DNA of 64,000 bases from Anaerolineales bacterium (GCA_014379595.1 JACMLM010000034.1:1-64000), one strand, 5' to 3'. Shown: positions 45,854 to 54,902, counted from the first letter of the stretch. The notes: generated from the sequence alone by a model not told the origin. Translations and numbers: made by a program.

Positions 45854-46528
45854 TCAGTTCGTAAAGAATAGTTGAAACAATTTCCAGTTCTTACTCAGAT
45901 CATAAATGGCTATTCCGATGAGGAGTAGGCCGCCAATGAAATTTATGATTCGGCTGTTATATGCAAAGAAGTTGGTTAACTGGCGTTGGAGCGCAGCAGA
46001 GAGTAACGAAAGTATCAACAGTGGCACGCCAAGTCCCAATCCAAACCAAAGGAATACCCATAGTTGGCTGAACGCTTCTGCGGCCGTAAAAGACAGGGCA
46101 AAGATGCTAACCACCATGGGTCCAGAACAGGGGAGTGCAATTGGCCCATAAAGCAAACCATATACATACGCATTACTAAATGGATGACGCAGTGCCGGCA
46201 TCTGAATTTGCGGCAGAGATTTGAAAGGGTTACGATTCAATAAAAGCAGAATACCCAGGATGAAAATTAGAAGGTTTGCAAGGGGGATGATATACACCAA
46301 TATACTGCCGATGGGAACAGCGAGTAAAGCGATCAAGGCCCCCAACACCAGCATCATGGTCAGTACGCCAGACAGTACGAATAAACCTAGAAAGTATCTT
46401 TGTCTTCCCACCGCAATTTCATTTTGACCACTCAAGTAAGCTAAAAAGCCCGGGTAAAGCGGCAATATGCAAGGGCTGGTTGTCGTCAGCAGACCAAGCA
46501 GCAATGAGGTAACAGCAAGGTTATTCAT
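45854..46528 (-). CDS. ccdA: CcdA/DsbD-type membrane thiol-disulfide transporter
   Basis: 224 residues and six membrane helices. Two membrane-embedded cysteines lie in the signature sequences TTTSPCILPLYPGFLAYLSG near residues 15-34 and LLYGPIALPCSGPMVVSIF near 125-143. CcdA proteins carry reducing power from cytoplasmic thioredoxin across the membrane. It begins two bases after the TlpA-like gene, a classic pair for reduction of exported disulfides. Confidence 0.93.
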   Translation of the reverse strand: MNNLAVTSLLLGLLTTTSPCILPLYPGFLAYLSGQNEIAVGRQRYFLGLFVLSGVLTMMLVLGALIALLAVPIGSILVYIIPLANLLIFILGILLLLNRNPFKSLPQIQMPALRHPFSNAYVYGLLYGPIALPCSGPMVVSIFALSFTAAEAFSQLWVFLWFGLGLGVPLLILSLLSAALQRQLTNFFAYNSRIINFIGGLLLIGIAIYDLSKNWKLFQLFFTN

Positions 46529-46530
46529 CG

Positions 46531-47112
46531 TTATTTATTTGCAAGGTAAGGTTCAACAATCTTTTGCAGTGTTTCAGCTTTCTTTAGACCATATTCTAGA
46601 TGATAAACATTCCCTTCACGATCAATGATTAGCATGGGGGAAAGCGGCGCATTCAAATATTGGGCCGTATATAAATTTCCAAGTGCTCGGACAACTAAAA
46701 TTGGCGCAACAGCAAAATGCCAGTCAAAACCATAACCCGAAGCATATTCCTTAAGTGATGCTTGGTCTTCATTAAAGTCAACGTCCAGCGTGACTGAAAT
46801 CAGGTCCTCAGGGTTCCCCAGCAATTCGTGGAGATTTCTCACTTCGTTTGCTTGAACAACGCAGTTAGGACACCAGATCGCCATGGTTTCGAGCAGGACT
46901 ACCTTTCCGGCGTAATCATTCATAGTGAATATCTCGCCAGTCTGGGCGTCAGTTAACTCCATATCGAACCATTCTGGTGTTGTGACGGCGTTAGTGGGAA
47001 CAACGGTGGGTAACAGTTCCGGAGTATTGATTACGTTTGTCTGTGCAGGTATGCAAGCAGACATGATCAATACAACTCCTAAAAGAATCAGTACAAATCG
47101 AAATGTTTTCAT
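46531..47112 (-). CDS. TlpA-like thioredoxin-fold lipoprotein
   Basis: 193 residues. Lipobox MSAC (C20) anchors it outside the membrane. The thioredoxin fold covers residues about 55-190: KVVLLETMAIWCPNCVVQANEVRNLHE with the redox pair C-P-N-C near residue 80, and a cis-Pro region in YLNAPLSPMLIIDREG. It should receive electrons from the adjacent CcdA. Likely targets are exported proteins with cysteines, of which two are encoded directly upstream (47149-48081 and the C-terminal domain of 48186-49787). Confidence 0.9.
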   Translation of the reverse strand: MKTFRFVLILLGVVLIMSACIPAQTNVINTPELLPTVVPTNAVTTPEWFDMELTDAQTGEIFTMNDYAGKVVLLETMAIWCPNCVVQANEVRNLHELLGNPEDLISVTLDVDFNEDQASLKEYASGYGFDWHFAVAPILVVRALGNLYTAQYLNAPLSPMLIIDREGNVYHLEYGLKKAETLQKIVEPYLANK

Positions 47113-47148
47113 GAATATCCTTATCAGATAAATAACATTTTAGATCGT

Positions 47149-48081
47149 CTATTTATCACTGATATCAAGAACGTAGAATACATAAGTGCGCGGTTTTTTG
47201 GACTCAACGCCAAGCAGCATATAAAAACCTTTGACATCTTTAGGAACTGCAACCTCAGTACTCCACTCCATATTTTCGTTTGCAAGCGTGAGCGGAATCG
47301 ACACAATATCTAGAGACTCATAAAGACCATAAAGTATCCCGTCTGAACCGATCACCGGCGGAGTGCCGATATGAGTTTTTAGGGGAAATTTAGTGGGGTT
47401 AAAATTTTGCCAATTGAATTGGAAGCCAGTATCCGTTCGTTGAACCTCGAGCAGGGTAATCACATTGTCACTTAACGCTGTGATGCTGATCTCCGGTTCT
47501 TGAATTAATCCTTCGACTGGTGAAGCGATCGGATACGTCAAATCTGTAACGACCTCATCAAGATTTAATTCCAATACTCCCTCGGTTTTGTTTAGCTCTG
47601 GATCATAATCATCAAGGTCACCGCTAAAACTTACATAATCGATTGCGAGTTTGGCTCCAGGGTCGGCTGCTGCGCCTTTGCATTCAACATAAATAAGTTG
47701 GGTTTTTAGATCATCTTTTTTTCCATCTGTGTACCCACGCATCTGAAAACCTGGAGCCAAACGGTGACCGCCAGTTCCAACAAAAACAGTATCGCAGTTG
47801 GTAGTCTTTCCATCCCCGGTTGTGAGTATGGCTGGTTTATCTGCCACAGCCTGCATCGTACTCCAATCATCGGAATTGTTCTGAATGGTAATATCGATAT
47901 GTAAGTCTCCAGCATCAGACTTGCCTACATTGGTCGCAATAGCGTTCCAGGTTTTTAATTCTGCGCCTTCCACCACTGCCTCGGGAGTTTCCAAACCTTC
48001 AGGCAATACGATGTAGACACAAGCAAAGCTAAAAAACACATAAATTAGGAGGGCTGGAATGAGCACCTTTCTAAAATTCAT
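47149..48081 (-). CDS. Exported protein of unknown function
   Basis: 310 residues. An N-terminal hydrophobic segment (residues 5-28) contains FSFAC, which could be a weak lipobox, or it may stay as an anchor. The exported part looks beta-rich: AGDLHIDITIQNNSDDWSTMQAV near residues 56-78, then PGFQMRGYTDGKKDDLKTQLIYVECKG, and ends without a membrane helix. Two cysteines (NCDTVFV and VECKG) could form a disulfide. No family recognised. It lies between the sugar permease and the TlpA/CcdA pair on one strand, so a shared transcript is likely. Confidence 0.72.
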   Translation of the reverse strand: MNFRKVLIPALLIYVFFSFACVYIVLPEGLETPEAVVEGAELKTWNAIATNVGKSDAGDLHIDITIQNNSDDWSTMQAVADKPAILTTGDGKTTNCDTVFVGTGGHRLAPGFQMRGYTDGKKDDLKTQLIYVECKGAAADPGAKLAIDYVSFSGDLDDYDPELNKTEGVLELNLDEVVTDLTYPIASPVEGLIQEPEISITALSDNVITLLEVQRTDTGFQFNWQNFNPTKFPLKTHIGTPPVIGSDGILYGLYESLDIVSIPLTLANENMEWSTEVAVPKDVKGFYMLLGVESKKPRTYVFYVLDISDK

Positions 48082-48185
48082 TTTTCCTTCTCCTTATGAT
48101 AAATGCCATTGGCTGTATAAAAACGCTTACTTGTTTGAAAACTCAAGAGCGCCGAAAGTAATTGATATTAGCGGATTTGAACAAA

Positions 48186-49787
48186 TTATGGAGCAGGATT
48201 AAGTTCAGGGAGCAGGGGACGAATGACTGACAGTGTCAACGTATACCCAACCGGCATACTCGCTGTACCGTCAACCTGGGATACAGTTTTTTCCTGCCCA
48301 TCATAGGAGATAGTGACATAGTGTGCAAAACATTGCCTACATGGGGTTAGATATCTACCGTAAATGGCATCTGTGAACCATTTATATTCTCCGCTAATTG
48401 TAGCAAGGGTTTGTTCCACATCGGCTGGGTCAACCTGTTTTTCCACAGTATTAACGCCATCATTTCCAGTCACTCGCCCATCGGGATATATTGCAAATAA
48501 CTCATCGACACAAAGAGGGCCGGCTGTTCGGTTATAAACGATCACGGCTCCATCTTTTATCAAGGTGGCGGCTTCTTCTTCACGGAATGGCTTGATCACA
48601 CAATGAGTATTTTCCGGGGTTTCATTGGATGAGAACCATCCAAGTCTTGAAGAAGTGATGATACCGACAACAGCCAAAAGCACAATTGCACCAATACTAT
48701 AAGCGAGCCTTTGCTGTTTACGACGAACAGTCTGTAATTCCTGCGTTGTTTGGGTGCTTTGGGCCCCGCTCTTGCGGTTTGCCAAAATGGTTTGCACACC
48801 GATAAAAATCAGAGTGAGCACACCAATTACAATTTTTGTCCACCAGGAACTAAGTGACCCGATAAATTGGATCAAAGCCTGAGTGACAGCCAGAACTAAA
48901 ACGCCAAATAATGTACCGAACACATAGCCTGAGCCGCCAGTCAACATTGTGCCGCCGATCACCACCGAAGCAATCACATCCAACTCAAAGCCAGGTGCAT
49001 ACAAGCCATGCCCGGAAGATACAAAGAGACTGAACGACAGGCCCGCCAATGCGGAACAGAATCCATTGAACGTATACACCAACATTTTTGTTCTGTTGAC
49101 AGGTAGTCCCATCAAACGAGCAGATTGTTCATTTCTGCCTTCGTTCCCGCCTATGGCATAAATGGTGCGGCCAAAACGTGTGTAGTGTGCAACAAAGATT
49201 ACAACAATTAGCAATACAAATGCTACAACTACAGGAATGGAAATATAAGGTGCCGGGTTCCCTTGTTGTACGGCGAGTTCTGTTAAACCTGGAATTAGGA
49301 TTTTTGTTTTTCCAAGAATTTGAAAAACCTGATCGTCTATAGCGACAGCGTTATCACTGATGAAGAAGCACATGCCCCGAGCAAACCACATGCCTGCAAG
49401 AGTGGCAATAAATGGCTGTACTTTCAAATAAACAATAAAGCTCCCCATAATAGCGCCTAACGTCATTCCCATTGCCAGCATGAGAAGAATAACAGCCCAG
49501 GCATTCCATCCGTCTCGAAGTAACACAGCGGAGGCTACTGTTGTCAGTGCCACTACGCCGCTGACTGAAAGATCAATGCCTCCCGTTAGAATGACAAGCG
49601 TCATGCCAATGCCGCTAATTAGGAGAAATGAACTATTTCGGAATAAATTAAAGAATACTTGTGGGTTTCTCATACCATCGAAAAAATAAGCTCCAATTCC
49701 ATAAGCGGCAAAAGCTAGTAATGCCGTGGATACAAGAGGAATAAATTTTCGGTTGTTCGAAATAAAATTGCCTGCCAGTCGCAACAT
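48186..49787 (-). CDS. Sugar ABC permease fused to an exported cysteine-containing domain
   Basis: 533 residues. Residues 1-330 are an RbsC/YtfT-like permease with about ten helices: GMTLVILTGGIDLSVSGVVALT near 60-81, VIGGTMLTGGSGYVFGTLFGVL near 265-286. Usual permeases stop here. Residues 350-380 add another helix (AYSIGAIVLLAVVGIITS) after a basic linker, and residues about 395-533 form a predicted exported domain with four cysteines (THCVIKPF, GPLCVDELF and CRQC) and the repeat-poor beta pattern FAIYPDGRVTGNDGVN. I do not recognise this domain. It begins two bases after the first permease. Confidence 0.85.
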   Translation of the reverse strand: MLRLAGNFISNNRKFIPLVSTALLAFAAYGIGAYFFDGMRNPQVFFNLFRNSSFLLISGIGMTLVILTGGIDLSVSGVVALTTVASAVLLRDGWNAWAVILLMLAMGMTLGAIMGSFIVYLKVQPFIATLAGMWFARGMCFFISDNAVAIDDQVFQILGKTKILIPGLTELAVQQGNPAPYISIPVVVAFVLLIVVIFVAHYTRFGRTIYAIGGNEGRNEQSARLMGLPVNRTKMLVYTFNGFCSALAGLSFSLFVSSGHGLYAPGFELDVIASVVIGGTMLTGGSGYVFGTLFGVLVLAVTQALIQFIGSLSSWWTKIVIGVLTLIFIGVQTILANRKSGAQSTQTTQELQTVRRKQQRLAYSIGAIVLLAVVGIITSSRLGWFSSNETPENTHCVIKPFREEEAATLIKDGAVIVYNRTAGPLCVDELFAIYPDGRVTGNDGVNTVEKQVDPADVEQTLATISGEYKWFTDAIYGRYLTPCRQCFAHYVTISYDGQEKTVSQVDGTASMPVGYTLTLSVIRPLLPELNPAP

Positions 49788-49789
49788 AA

Positions 49790-50857
49790 TTAGACCTCTG
49801 TTTTCGGTGCGCTGATCCCTCGGACAAAGCCTCTAACTTGTTCCGAATATAAGAGGATCACAAGGATGACAACCACTGACTTGATTGCCTGAAGAGCAAA
49901 TGCCGGTACGCCGATCGCATACATCGATTGGGTGATGGCTTGCATCACCAGAGCGCCGACCATACTGGCCAGCAGGGAGAAACGCCCACCTGACATGGAT
50001 GTACCGCCGATGACAACTGCCAGAATGGCATCCAGTTCGGTTGTGAGGCCAATATTATTGGCATCTGAGGTTCTAACATTTGAACTGGCGACCAGGCCGG
50101 CGATGCCGGCGCAAAAGCCGCAAAACGTATAGACCAGCAATTTAATTCTCTTTTCGTTAATACCGCTGAAAAAACTGGAGCGGAAATTAATGCCCACTGA
50201 TTCGATGAACATTCCAATGGCTGTTTTGCGGGTCATGACCCAGGTCAGCGCTAGCAGAATGGCTACGATATATAAAGAAAAAGGCAGGATAATCCAACCC
50301 TGCCCAATGAATGCATATGGTTTATAGGTGATCTGGACTCTGAGGCCGTTTGTGATCAACTGAGCAATCCCGCGGCCGGAAATCATCAAGATCAGTGTAG
50401 CCACCATTGGCTGAATTCTCATATAAGCAACCAGCACTCCGTTCCACAAACCACAGATGATCGAAACGATCAAAGCGGCCGCAATCACCACCCAAAGCGG
50501 TTGAAATGTGTAATTGGTATCTGTAACGAAAAACACTTCGTTCTTAAGCGCAGATGGATTCATTAAAATCCCTGCCACGGAAGCCGCAATCGCCATGGTG
50601 GCACCCACAGAGAGATCCACTCCCCCTGTAGCGATGACAAGTGTCATGCCAATGGCGAGCAGCATCACGGTTGAGCCATTCCTAAAGATATCGATCATGC
50701 TTCCATGCAGGTTGCCATCCCTATTCTCTATAGCGAAAAAGCCGGGGATAAAAATAAAGTCAAATAAAAGGATAAGCGATAAAGCGAGGACCGGGAAAAA
50801 GAGCCTGGTCTCTGTGATGTTTCTCCACGTGAAGGATGATTTGGTAAGCTGGTTCAT
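49790..50857 (-). CDS. Sugar ABC permease (RbsC/YjfF-like)
   Basis: 355 residues, about ten membrane helices. The conserved GMTLVIATGGVDLSVGATMAIAASVAGI near residues 70-97 and AVVIGGTSMSGGRFSLLASMVGALVM near 285-310 are diagnostic of the simple-sugar permease family. It overlaps the ATPase gene by four bases and is followed by a second permease, so the translocator is probably a heterodimer, as in the galactofuranose importer YtfT/YjfF. Confidence 0.93.
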   Translation of the reverse strand: MNQLTKSSFTWRNITETRLFFPVLALSLILLFDFIFIPGFFAIENRDGNLHGSMIDIFRNGSTVMLLAIGMTLVIATGGVDLSVGATMAIAASVAGILMNPSALKNEVFFVTDTNYTFQPLWVVIAAALIVSIICGLWNGVLVAYMRIQPMVATLILMISGRGIAQLITNGLRVQITYKPYAFIGQGWIILPFSLYIVAILLALTWVMTRKTAIGMFIESVGINFRSSFFSGINEKRIKLLVYTFCGFCAGIAGLVASSNVRTSDANNIGLTTELDAILAVVIGGTSMSGGRFSLLASMVGALVMQAITQSMYAIGVPAFALQAIKSVVVILVILLYSEQVRGFVRGISAPKTEV

Positions 50858-52377
50858 GATTCGCTCCCTGCAATGGCCTGAATGATCGTATTCTCGTCCA
50901 CTTCGCCAACAAACTCTGCCACTTTCTCGCGTTCGCGAAGAACGACGATACGATGGCTGGTACGCAGTACTTCCTCCAATTCAGAAGAAATAAATAGACA
51001 GGCCATGCCCTCTTCTGCCAGTGACAACACAAGTTTTTGTATTTCTGCCTTGGTACCCACGTCAATTCCTCGGGTAGGTTCGTCAAGGATAAGCACTTGT
51101 GGGTTGGTGGCCAGCCATCTTGCCAGAATAACTTTTTGCTGATTGCCACCGCTCAAGTTTTTCACCAGCTGATCAGCTGAAGGAGTGGCAATATTCAGTA
51201 ATTTAATGTACTTTTCCGCAATTCCATATTGTTCTGGCAAACTTAGATATTTGAACCAACCCTTGTTTGCTTGTATGGCAAGAACTATATTTTCCCTTAC
51301 TGTCAAGTCATCGACAATCCCTGCAGCTTTTCGATCTTCCGGGCAAAGAGCTACCCCACGTTGGATTGACCCGAGAGGGGAGTAATCTTGCACTAAATTG
51401 CCATTAAAGTTGATCGCGCCTGTATCGGGTTTTTCGACCCCGAATAAAATACTGGCGGTTTCTGTCCGACCTGAACCGAGCAGTCCTGCCAGACCAACGA
51501 CTTCTCCGGCATGTAAATCCAGATTGAATGGTCGAATCGAGCCTGTAAGACCAAGATCCCTGGCCTGCAACACTGCATCACTTTTAATGTGTTTACTGCT
51601 TTCCAATTTTATTTTTGTCATCTCTTCAAATTCGGCCAGGCTTCGACCGATCATTTTTGAGATTAATTCGACACGCGTTATTGAGGATGTGTCGTATGTT
51701 CCAACTAGTTTTCCATTCCGTAAGACAGTAATTCGGTCTGAAATTTCATAAATCTGACCCATAAAGTGAGTGATAAAAATAATGCCCACGCCTTCATCTT
51801 TGAGTTTCCTCATCACCGTGAAGAGTTGTTGCGTTTCATTGATATCCAGGCTGGATGTAGGTTCATCCAGAATTAGCATTTTCGCAGATTCAATATAGAG
51901 CGCCCTTGCGATAGCGACCATTTGCTGGATCGCCACCGTATAGGAGCCGAGTGATTGGGTGACGTCGATATCAACCCCCAATAAATTTTGCAGAGTTTCG
52001 CCGGCCAGTGCGTTCATCTTCTTCCAATCGATCCGACCCATTTTGTGAGGTTCCTGCCCGAGGAGGATATTTTCGGCAACTGTCAGGTTAGGACACAGGT
52101 TGATCTCCTGATAAACCGTGCTAATTCCCAAAGATTGCGCATGTTGGGGTGATTTCGCCTGTATGTCCTTGCCATCAAGAATGATTCTACCGGAATCCTG
52201 CTTATCAACTCCGGTTAATATTTTCATCAAGGTGGATTTTCCGGCACCATTTTCTCCCACCAAACAGAGAACCTCGCCTCTTTTGAGCGTCAAGCTTACA
52301 TCATCCAGTGCTTGCACGCCGGGAAAGGCTTTGCTAATCCCCTCCATAATGAGTAAATTTTGATCTGTCTCGGACAT
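50854..52377 (-). CDS. Sugar ABC importer ATPase with two nucleotide-binding domains
   Basis: 507 residues, RbsA/AraG/YtfR type. First domain: Walker A GENGAGKST near residues 38-46, signature region QMVAIARAL near 150 and Walker B MLILDEPTSSLD near 165. Second domain: GLLGSGRTE near 297 (degenerate Walker A, normal for this family), LSGGNQQKV near 405, VLILDEPTRGIDVG near 430. Powers uptake of a monosaccharide through the two downstream permeases. Ligand inferred as L-arabinose or an arabinose sugar from the regulon. Confidence 0.95.
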   Translation of the reverse strand: MSETDQNLLIMEGISKAFPGVQALDDVSLTLKRGEVLCLVGENGAGKSTLMKILTGVDKQDSGRIILDGKDIQAKSPQHAQSLGISTVYQEINLCPNLTVAENILLGQEPHKMGRIDWKKMNALAGETLQNLLGVDIDVTQSLGSYTVAIQQMVAIARALYIESAKMLILDEPTSSLDINETQQLFTVMRKLKDEGVGIIFITHFMGQIYEISDRITVLRNGKLVGTYDTSSITRVELISKMIGRSLAEFEEMTKIKLESSKHIKSDAVLQARDLGLTGSIRPFNLDLHAGEVVGLAGLLGSGRTETASILFGVEKPDTGAINFNGNLVQDYSPLGSIQRGVALCPEDRKAAGIVDDLTVRENIVLAIQANKGWFKYLSLPEQYGIAEKYIKLLNIATPSADQLVKNLSGGNQQKVILARWLATNPQVLILDEPTRGIDVGTKAEIQKLVLSLAEEGMACLFISSELEEVLRTSHRIVVLREREKVAEFVGEVDENTIIQAIAGSES

Positions 52378-52411
52378 GCATGCCTGCCTTTACAAACAAT
52401 TTTTTTTGAAG

Positions 52412-52446
52412 GATTGGGAAGCGATGTACTTCATCGCTTCCCAATC
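52412..52446 (-). promoter_or_regulatory. Intercistronic hairpin between binding protein and ATPase genes
   Basis: GATTGGGAAGCGATG (52412-52426) and CATCGCTTCCCAATC (52432-52446) are exact inverted copies with a five-base loop. On the transcribed strand an A-run, not a T-run, follows, so it is more likely an mRNA-protecting hairpin that raises binding-protein levels above the membrane parts than a terminator. Confidence 0.7.
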
Positions 52447-52509
52447 AATTACATTATTTGTATCTGATCTGCCATGCTCGAAAAATTAGCAGCAGATCGG
52501 ATATAAACT

Positions 52510-53592
52510 TTAGTACTTACGACCAGCGGCAATTTCAGCCAAATTCGGGTCATCCATGTAAAACACGCCTTCAATCGAAGGAATCCATTTGGGTAATGAT
52601 GCACCCTCTCCGTTCATTACAGCAAGCGCGACTTCAAAAACTTGGGGGGCAATCAAAGGATTACATTCCACGGTCACGTTCAGGGTGCCGTCGAGCATGG
52701 CCTGGAACGCACCAGCGGTGGCATCTACAGAGATGATTTTAACATCAACTGCAGGTACGAGACCAGCTTCCTTGAGGGCTTCAATAGCACCAAATGCCAT
52801 TTCATCATTCTGCCCGAAGATGCCCTGAACATCCTTGCTTTCTTTCAACCAGGCTTCTGTTACCTGCTTGCCTTCCACGACACTCCAGTTGCCGGTTTGG
52901 CTATTGGTCACCACAATACCGCACTCCTCTGCGGTCTGGCGGAAGCCCACGCCGCGGTCGATGGCAGCTGAAGCGCCCACATTGCCGACCAATTCCCAGA
53001 CGTTCTTGCTCTCGCTGCCTTCGAGCAATTTGCACATTTCGGTGCCAGACTTGCGTCCTTCTTCAATGAAGTCGGCGCCAACAAAGGTCACATACAGATC
53101 TTCGTTGCCATCGATACGGCGGTCTGAAAGAATTACAGGTTTGCCAGCGGCCTCGGCATCCTTTAGAACCTGTTCCCAACCAGCTGCTTCAAGTGGCGAG
53201 ATGGAGATCACATTCACTTCAGGATCTTCGATGAATTGTTGGAAGCCAGCAACCTGTTTCGCCAGATCATTTTGGGAATCATAAAACTTTAGATTGACAC
53301 CAAGTTGTTCTGCCGTCTCTTTGTAGGAGGCGGTATTCGCAGCGCGCCAACCACCTTCAGAGCCGGTCTGTAGGAAACCCATAACCATGTCTGAATATTG
53401 GCAGTTGGGCGCACAAGCTGCCGCGCCAGCTACAGGGGCCTCAGTGGCGGCGGGTGCTTCAGTTGCAGCGGGCGCATCTGTTGCGGCGGGAGCATCTGTC
53501 GCAGCGGGCGCTTCAGTGGCAGCCGGTGCACAAGCTGCCAAGACCAAGGAAGCTACTACGATTAGAAAAGCAATTGTTTTGAAACGGAACAT
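52510..53592 (-). CDS. Sugar ABC importer, substrate-binding lipoprotein
   Basis: 360 residues. Lipobox LAAC (C21) is followed by a low-complexity linker of repeated APAATEAP/APAATDAP units to about residue 57. The periplasmic-binding type-1 fold follows: MVMGFLQTGSEGGWRAANTASYKETAEQLG, KFYDSQNDLAKQVAGFQQFIEDPEVNVISISPLEAAGWEQVL, and GIFGQNDEMAFGAIEALKEAG. These resemble YtfQ-type binding proteins for furanose sugars. First gene after its regulator; ligand is inferred from the ara genes. Confidence 0.93.
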   Translation of the reverse strand: MFRFKTIAFLIVVASLVLAACAPAATEAPAATDAPAATDAPAATEAPAATEAPVAGAAACAPNCQYSDMVMGFLQTGSEGGWRAANTASYKETAEQLGVNLKFYDSQNDLAKQVAGFQQFIEDPEVNVISISPLEAAGWEQVLKDAEAAGKPVILSDRRIDGNEDLYVTFVGADFIEEGRKSGTEMCKLLEGSESKNVWELVGNVGASAAIDRGVGFRQTAEECGIVVTNSQTGNWSVVEGKQVTEAWLKESKDVQGIFGQNDEMAFGAIEALKEAGLVPAVDVKIISVDATAGAFQAMLDGTLNVTVECNPLIAPQVFEVALAVMNGEGASLPKWIPSIEGVFYMDDPNLAEIAAGRKY

Positions 53593-53767
53593 GATCTTCT
53601 CTCCTTAAATAGGTCAATATGTTTCTCCTTGCGGAGATTTTGGTGAGATATAATCTGGGCACGTAGGTGCCTTTTCTTAATGGCTCTCGCCCGAAGTGCT
53701 TGCTTGGAGACGCCCATTGATAAGCAAGTACTTCTTTTTGGTGTTACTTAATATTGTTATTTTTTCG
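53593..53767 (-). promoter_or_regulatory. Leader of the sugar importer mRNA with two small hairpins
   Basis: On the minus strand TCTCC-GCAA-GGAGA (53624-53637) is a hairpin with a GNRA loop, and GGCAC-CTAC-GTGCC (53658-53671) is a second. AAGGAGAG follows as ribosome site. No copy of the 36-bp palindrome found before the LacI gene occurs here, and no clear promoter is seen. Confidence 0.45.
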
Positions 53768-54829
53768 CTATACACCTCCATCTTTTTCTCTACTACGTAA
53801 AGAACTTTGTCTCACAACCAGTGTAGGCGGCAGCATAATAGACTTGGGGGTAAAACTTTCCAGTCCCTGCCAGCCTGATTCGATAATTTGGATCATTTCT
53901 TCCACTGCTATCCTGGCAACCTCATATTGATCTTGTTGAATAGTTGTTAGTGATGGCAAGAAATATTCTGATTCGGGGATATTATCAAAACCAACCAGCC
54001 CAATATCTCCCGGGATTTGCAATCCTTTTTGATGAATGAGCTGCAAAGCACTAAGTGCCATTTGGTCATTTGCAACAAAAATTGAATCCATTTGTGGGTA
54101 TTGGTCAAATAGTTTTACAACTGCCTCAGCACCACTTTCGGATGACCAATTTCCCTCTACCCAATGATTTTCTGTAAATTCAATAGCCGCTTCTGTCAAA
54201 GCGTCTTTCCAGGCTCTTAAGCGCTGGCGAGCTTCCCACCAATCTAAGGGACCAGAAATATGCCCAATGTGTTGGTATCCCTGTTCAAGCAGGTGAGACA
54301 TGGCCATGCGACCGCCCATATAATTGTCTATAGACACAACCGGAATATTTTTTTGCGGCTCCATCGTAAGATAAACTAGTGGGATATTCACATCCAGGGG
54401 TGGCTTATTAACCCAATTCAAATTTTCCCCAACCTCAGATACAGCCCAAATGATTCCATCCACATGGCGCGAAAGAAGTGCCTGAAAAATTGGTTCAATA
54501 TCGTTAGTGACAAAGCTTGGGAGCTCCTTTAAGAGCAGGGAGTACCCAGCTTTTTCAGCTGCTGAAGCAATACCACTCAATGTACGAGAGGGGCCGATAT
54601 AACTTAGGCCGGCAGTAACCACTCCTAATGTATAGCTGCGCTGGCTGCTCAAACTGCGCGCCAGTGCACTGGGCTGGTAGCTTAATTTATCTATTACATC
54701 TTGAACGCGTTTACGGGTCTCGGAAGATACATCCGGTCTGGCATTAATAACACGGGATACTGTCTGTGTAGATACCCCTGCCACAGAAGCTACTTCCTTA
54801 ATTGTGGAGCGCACTGCTTTTTGACGCAT
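53768..54829 (-). CDS. LacI-family transcriptional regulator of the arabinose regulon
   Basis: 353 residues. Helix-turn-helix at residues about 8-28: TIKEVASVAGVSTQTVSRVINARPDVSSETR, followed by the hinge VQDVIDKLSYQPSALARSL. The C-terminal sugar-binding domain has GVVTAGLSYIGPS, HLLEQGYQHIGHISGP and FDNIPESEYFLPSLTTIQQD. Such repressors release operator DNA on binding a sugar. The gene lies immediately upstream of the importer operon; a palindromic operator covers its own transcription start. Confidence 0.95.
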   Translation of the reverse strand: MRQKAVRSTIKEVASVAGVSTQTVSRVINARPDVSSETRKRVQDVIDKLSYQPSALARSLSSQRSYTLGVVTAGLSYIGPSRTLSGIASAAEKAGYSLLLKELPSFVTNDIEPIFQALLSRHVDGIIWAVSEVGENLNWVNKPPLDVNIPLVYLTMEPQKNIPVVSIDNYMGGRMAMSHLLEQGYQHIGHISGPLDWWEARQRLRAWKDALTEAAIEFTENHWVEGNWSSESGAEAVVKLFDQYPQMDSIFVANDQMALSALQLIHQKGLQIPGDIGLVGFDNIPESEYFLPSLTTIQQDQYEVARIAVEEMIQIIESGWQGLESFTPKSIMLPPTLVVRQSSLRSREKDGGV

Positions 54830-54837
54830 TATTCTCC

Positions 54838-54873
54838 GTTATCGTTCCCGTTATCGATAACGGGAACGATAAC
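54838..54873. promoter_or_regulatory. Perfect 36-bp palindrome, probable LacI-family operator
   Basis: The half GTTATCGTTCCCGTTATC is followed by its exact inverse. It contains the 12-bp palindrome GTTATCGATAAC at its centre and GTTATC/GATAAC again at both ends, so three LacI-type half-site pairs can be drawn. It lies directly next to the -10 box and ends eight bases before the regulator's start codon, a place where bound repressor would block transcription. Confidence 0.88.
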
Positions 54874-54902
54874 ATTCTAGCAAATTAAGATGTCAGAGTC
54901 AA
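54874..54902 (-). promoter_or_regulatory. Promoter of the LacI-family gene
   Basis: On the minus strand TTGACT (54897-54902) and TAGAAT (54874-54879) have a 17-base spacer. The palindrome starts at the next base, so it covers the transcription start. The remaining 54903-55081 shows no gene. Confidence 0.8.
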
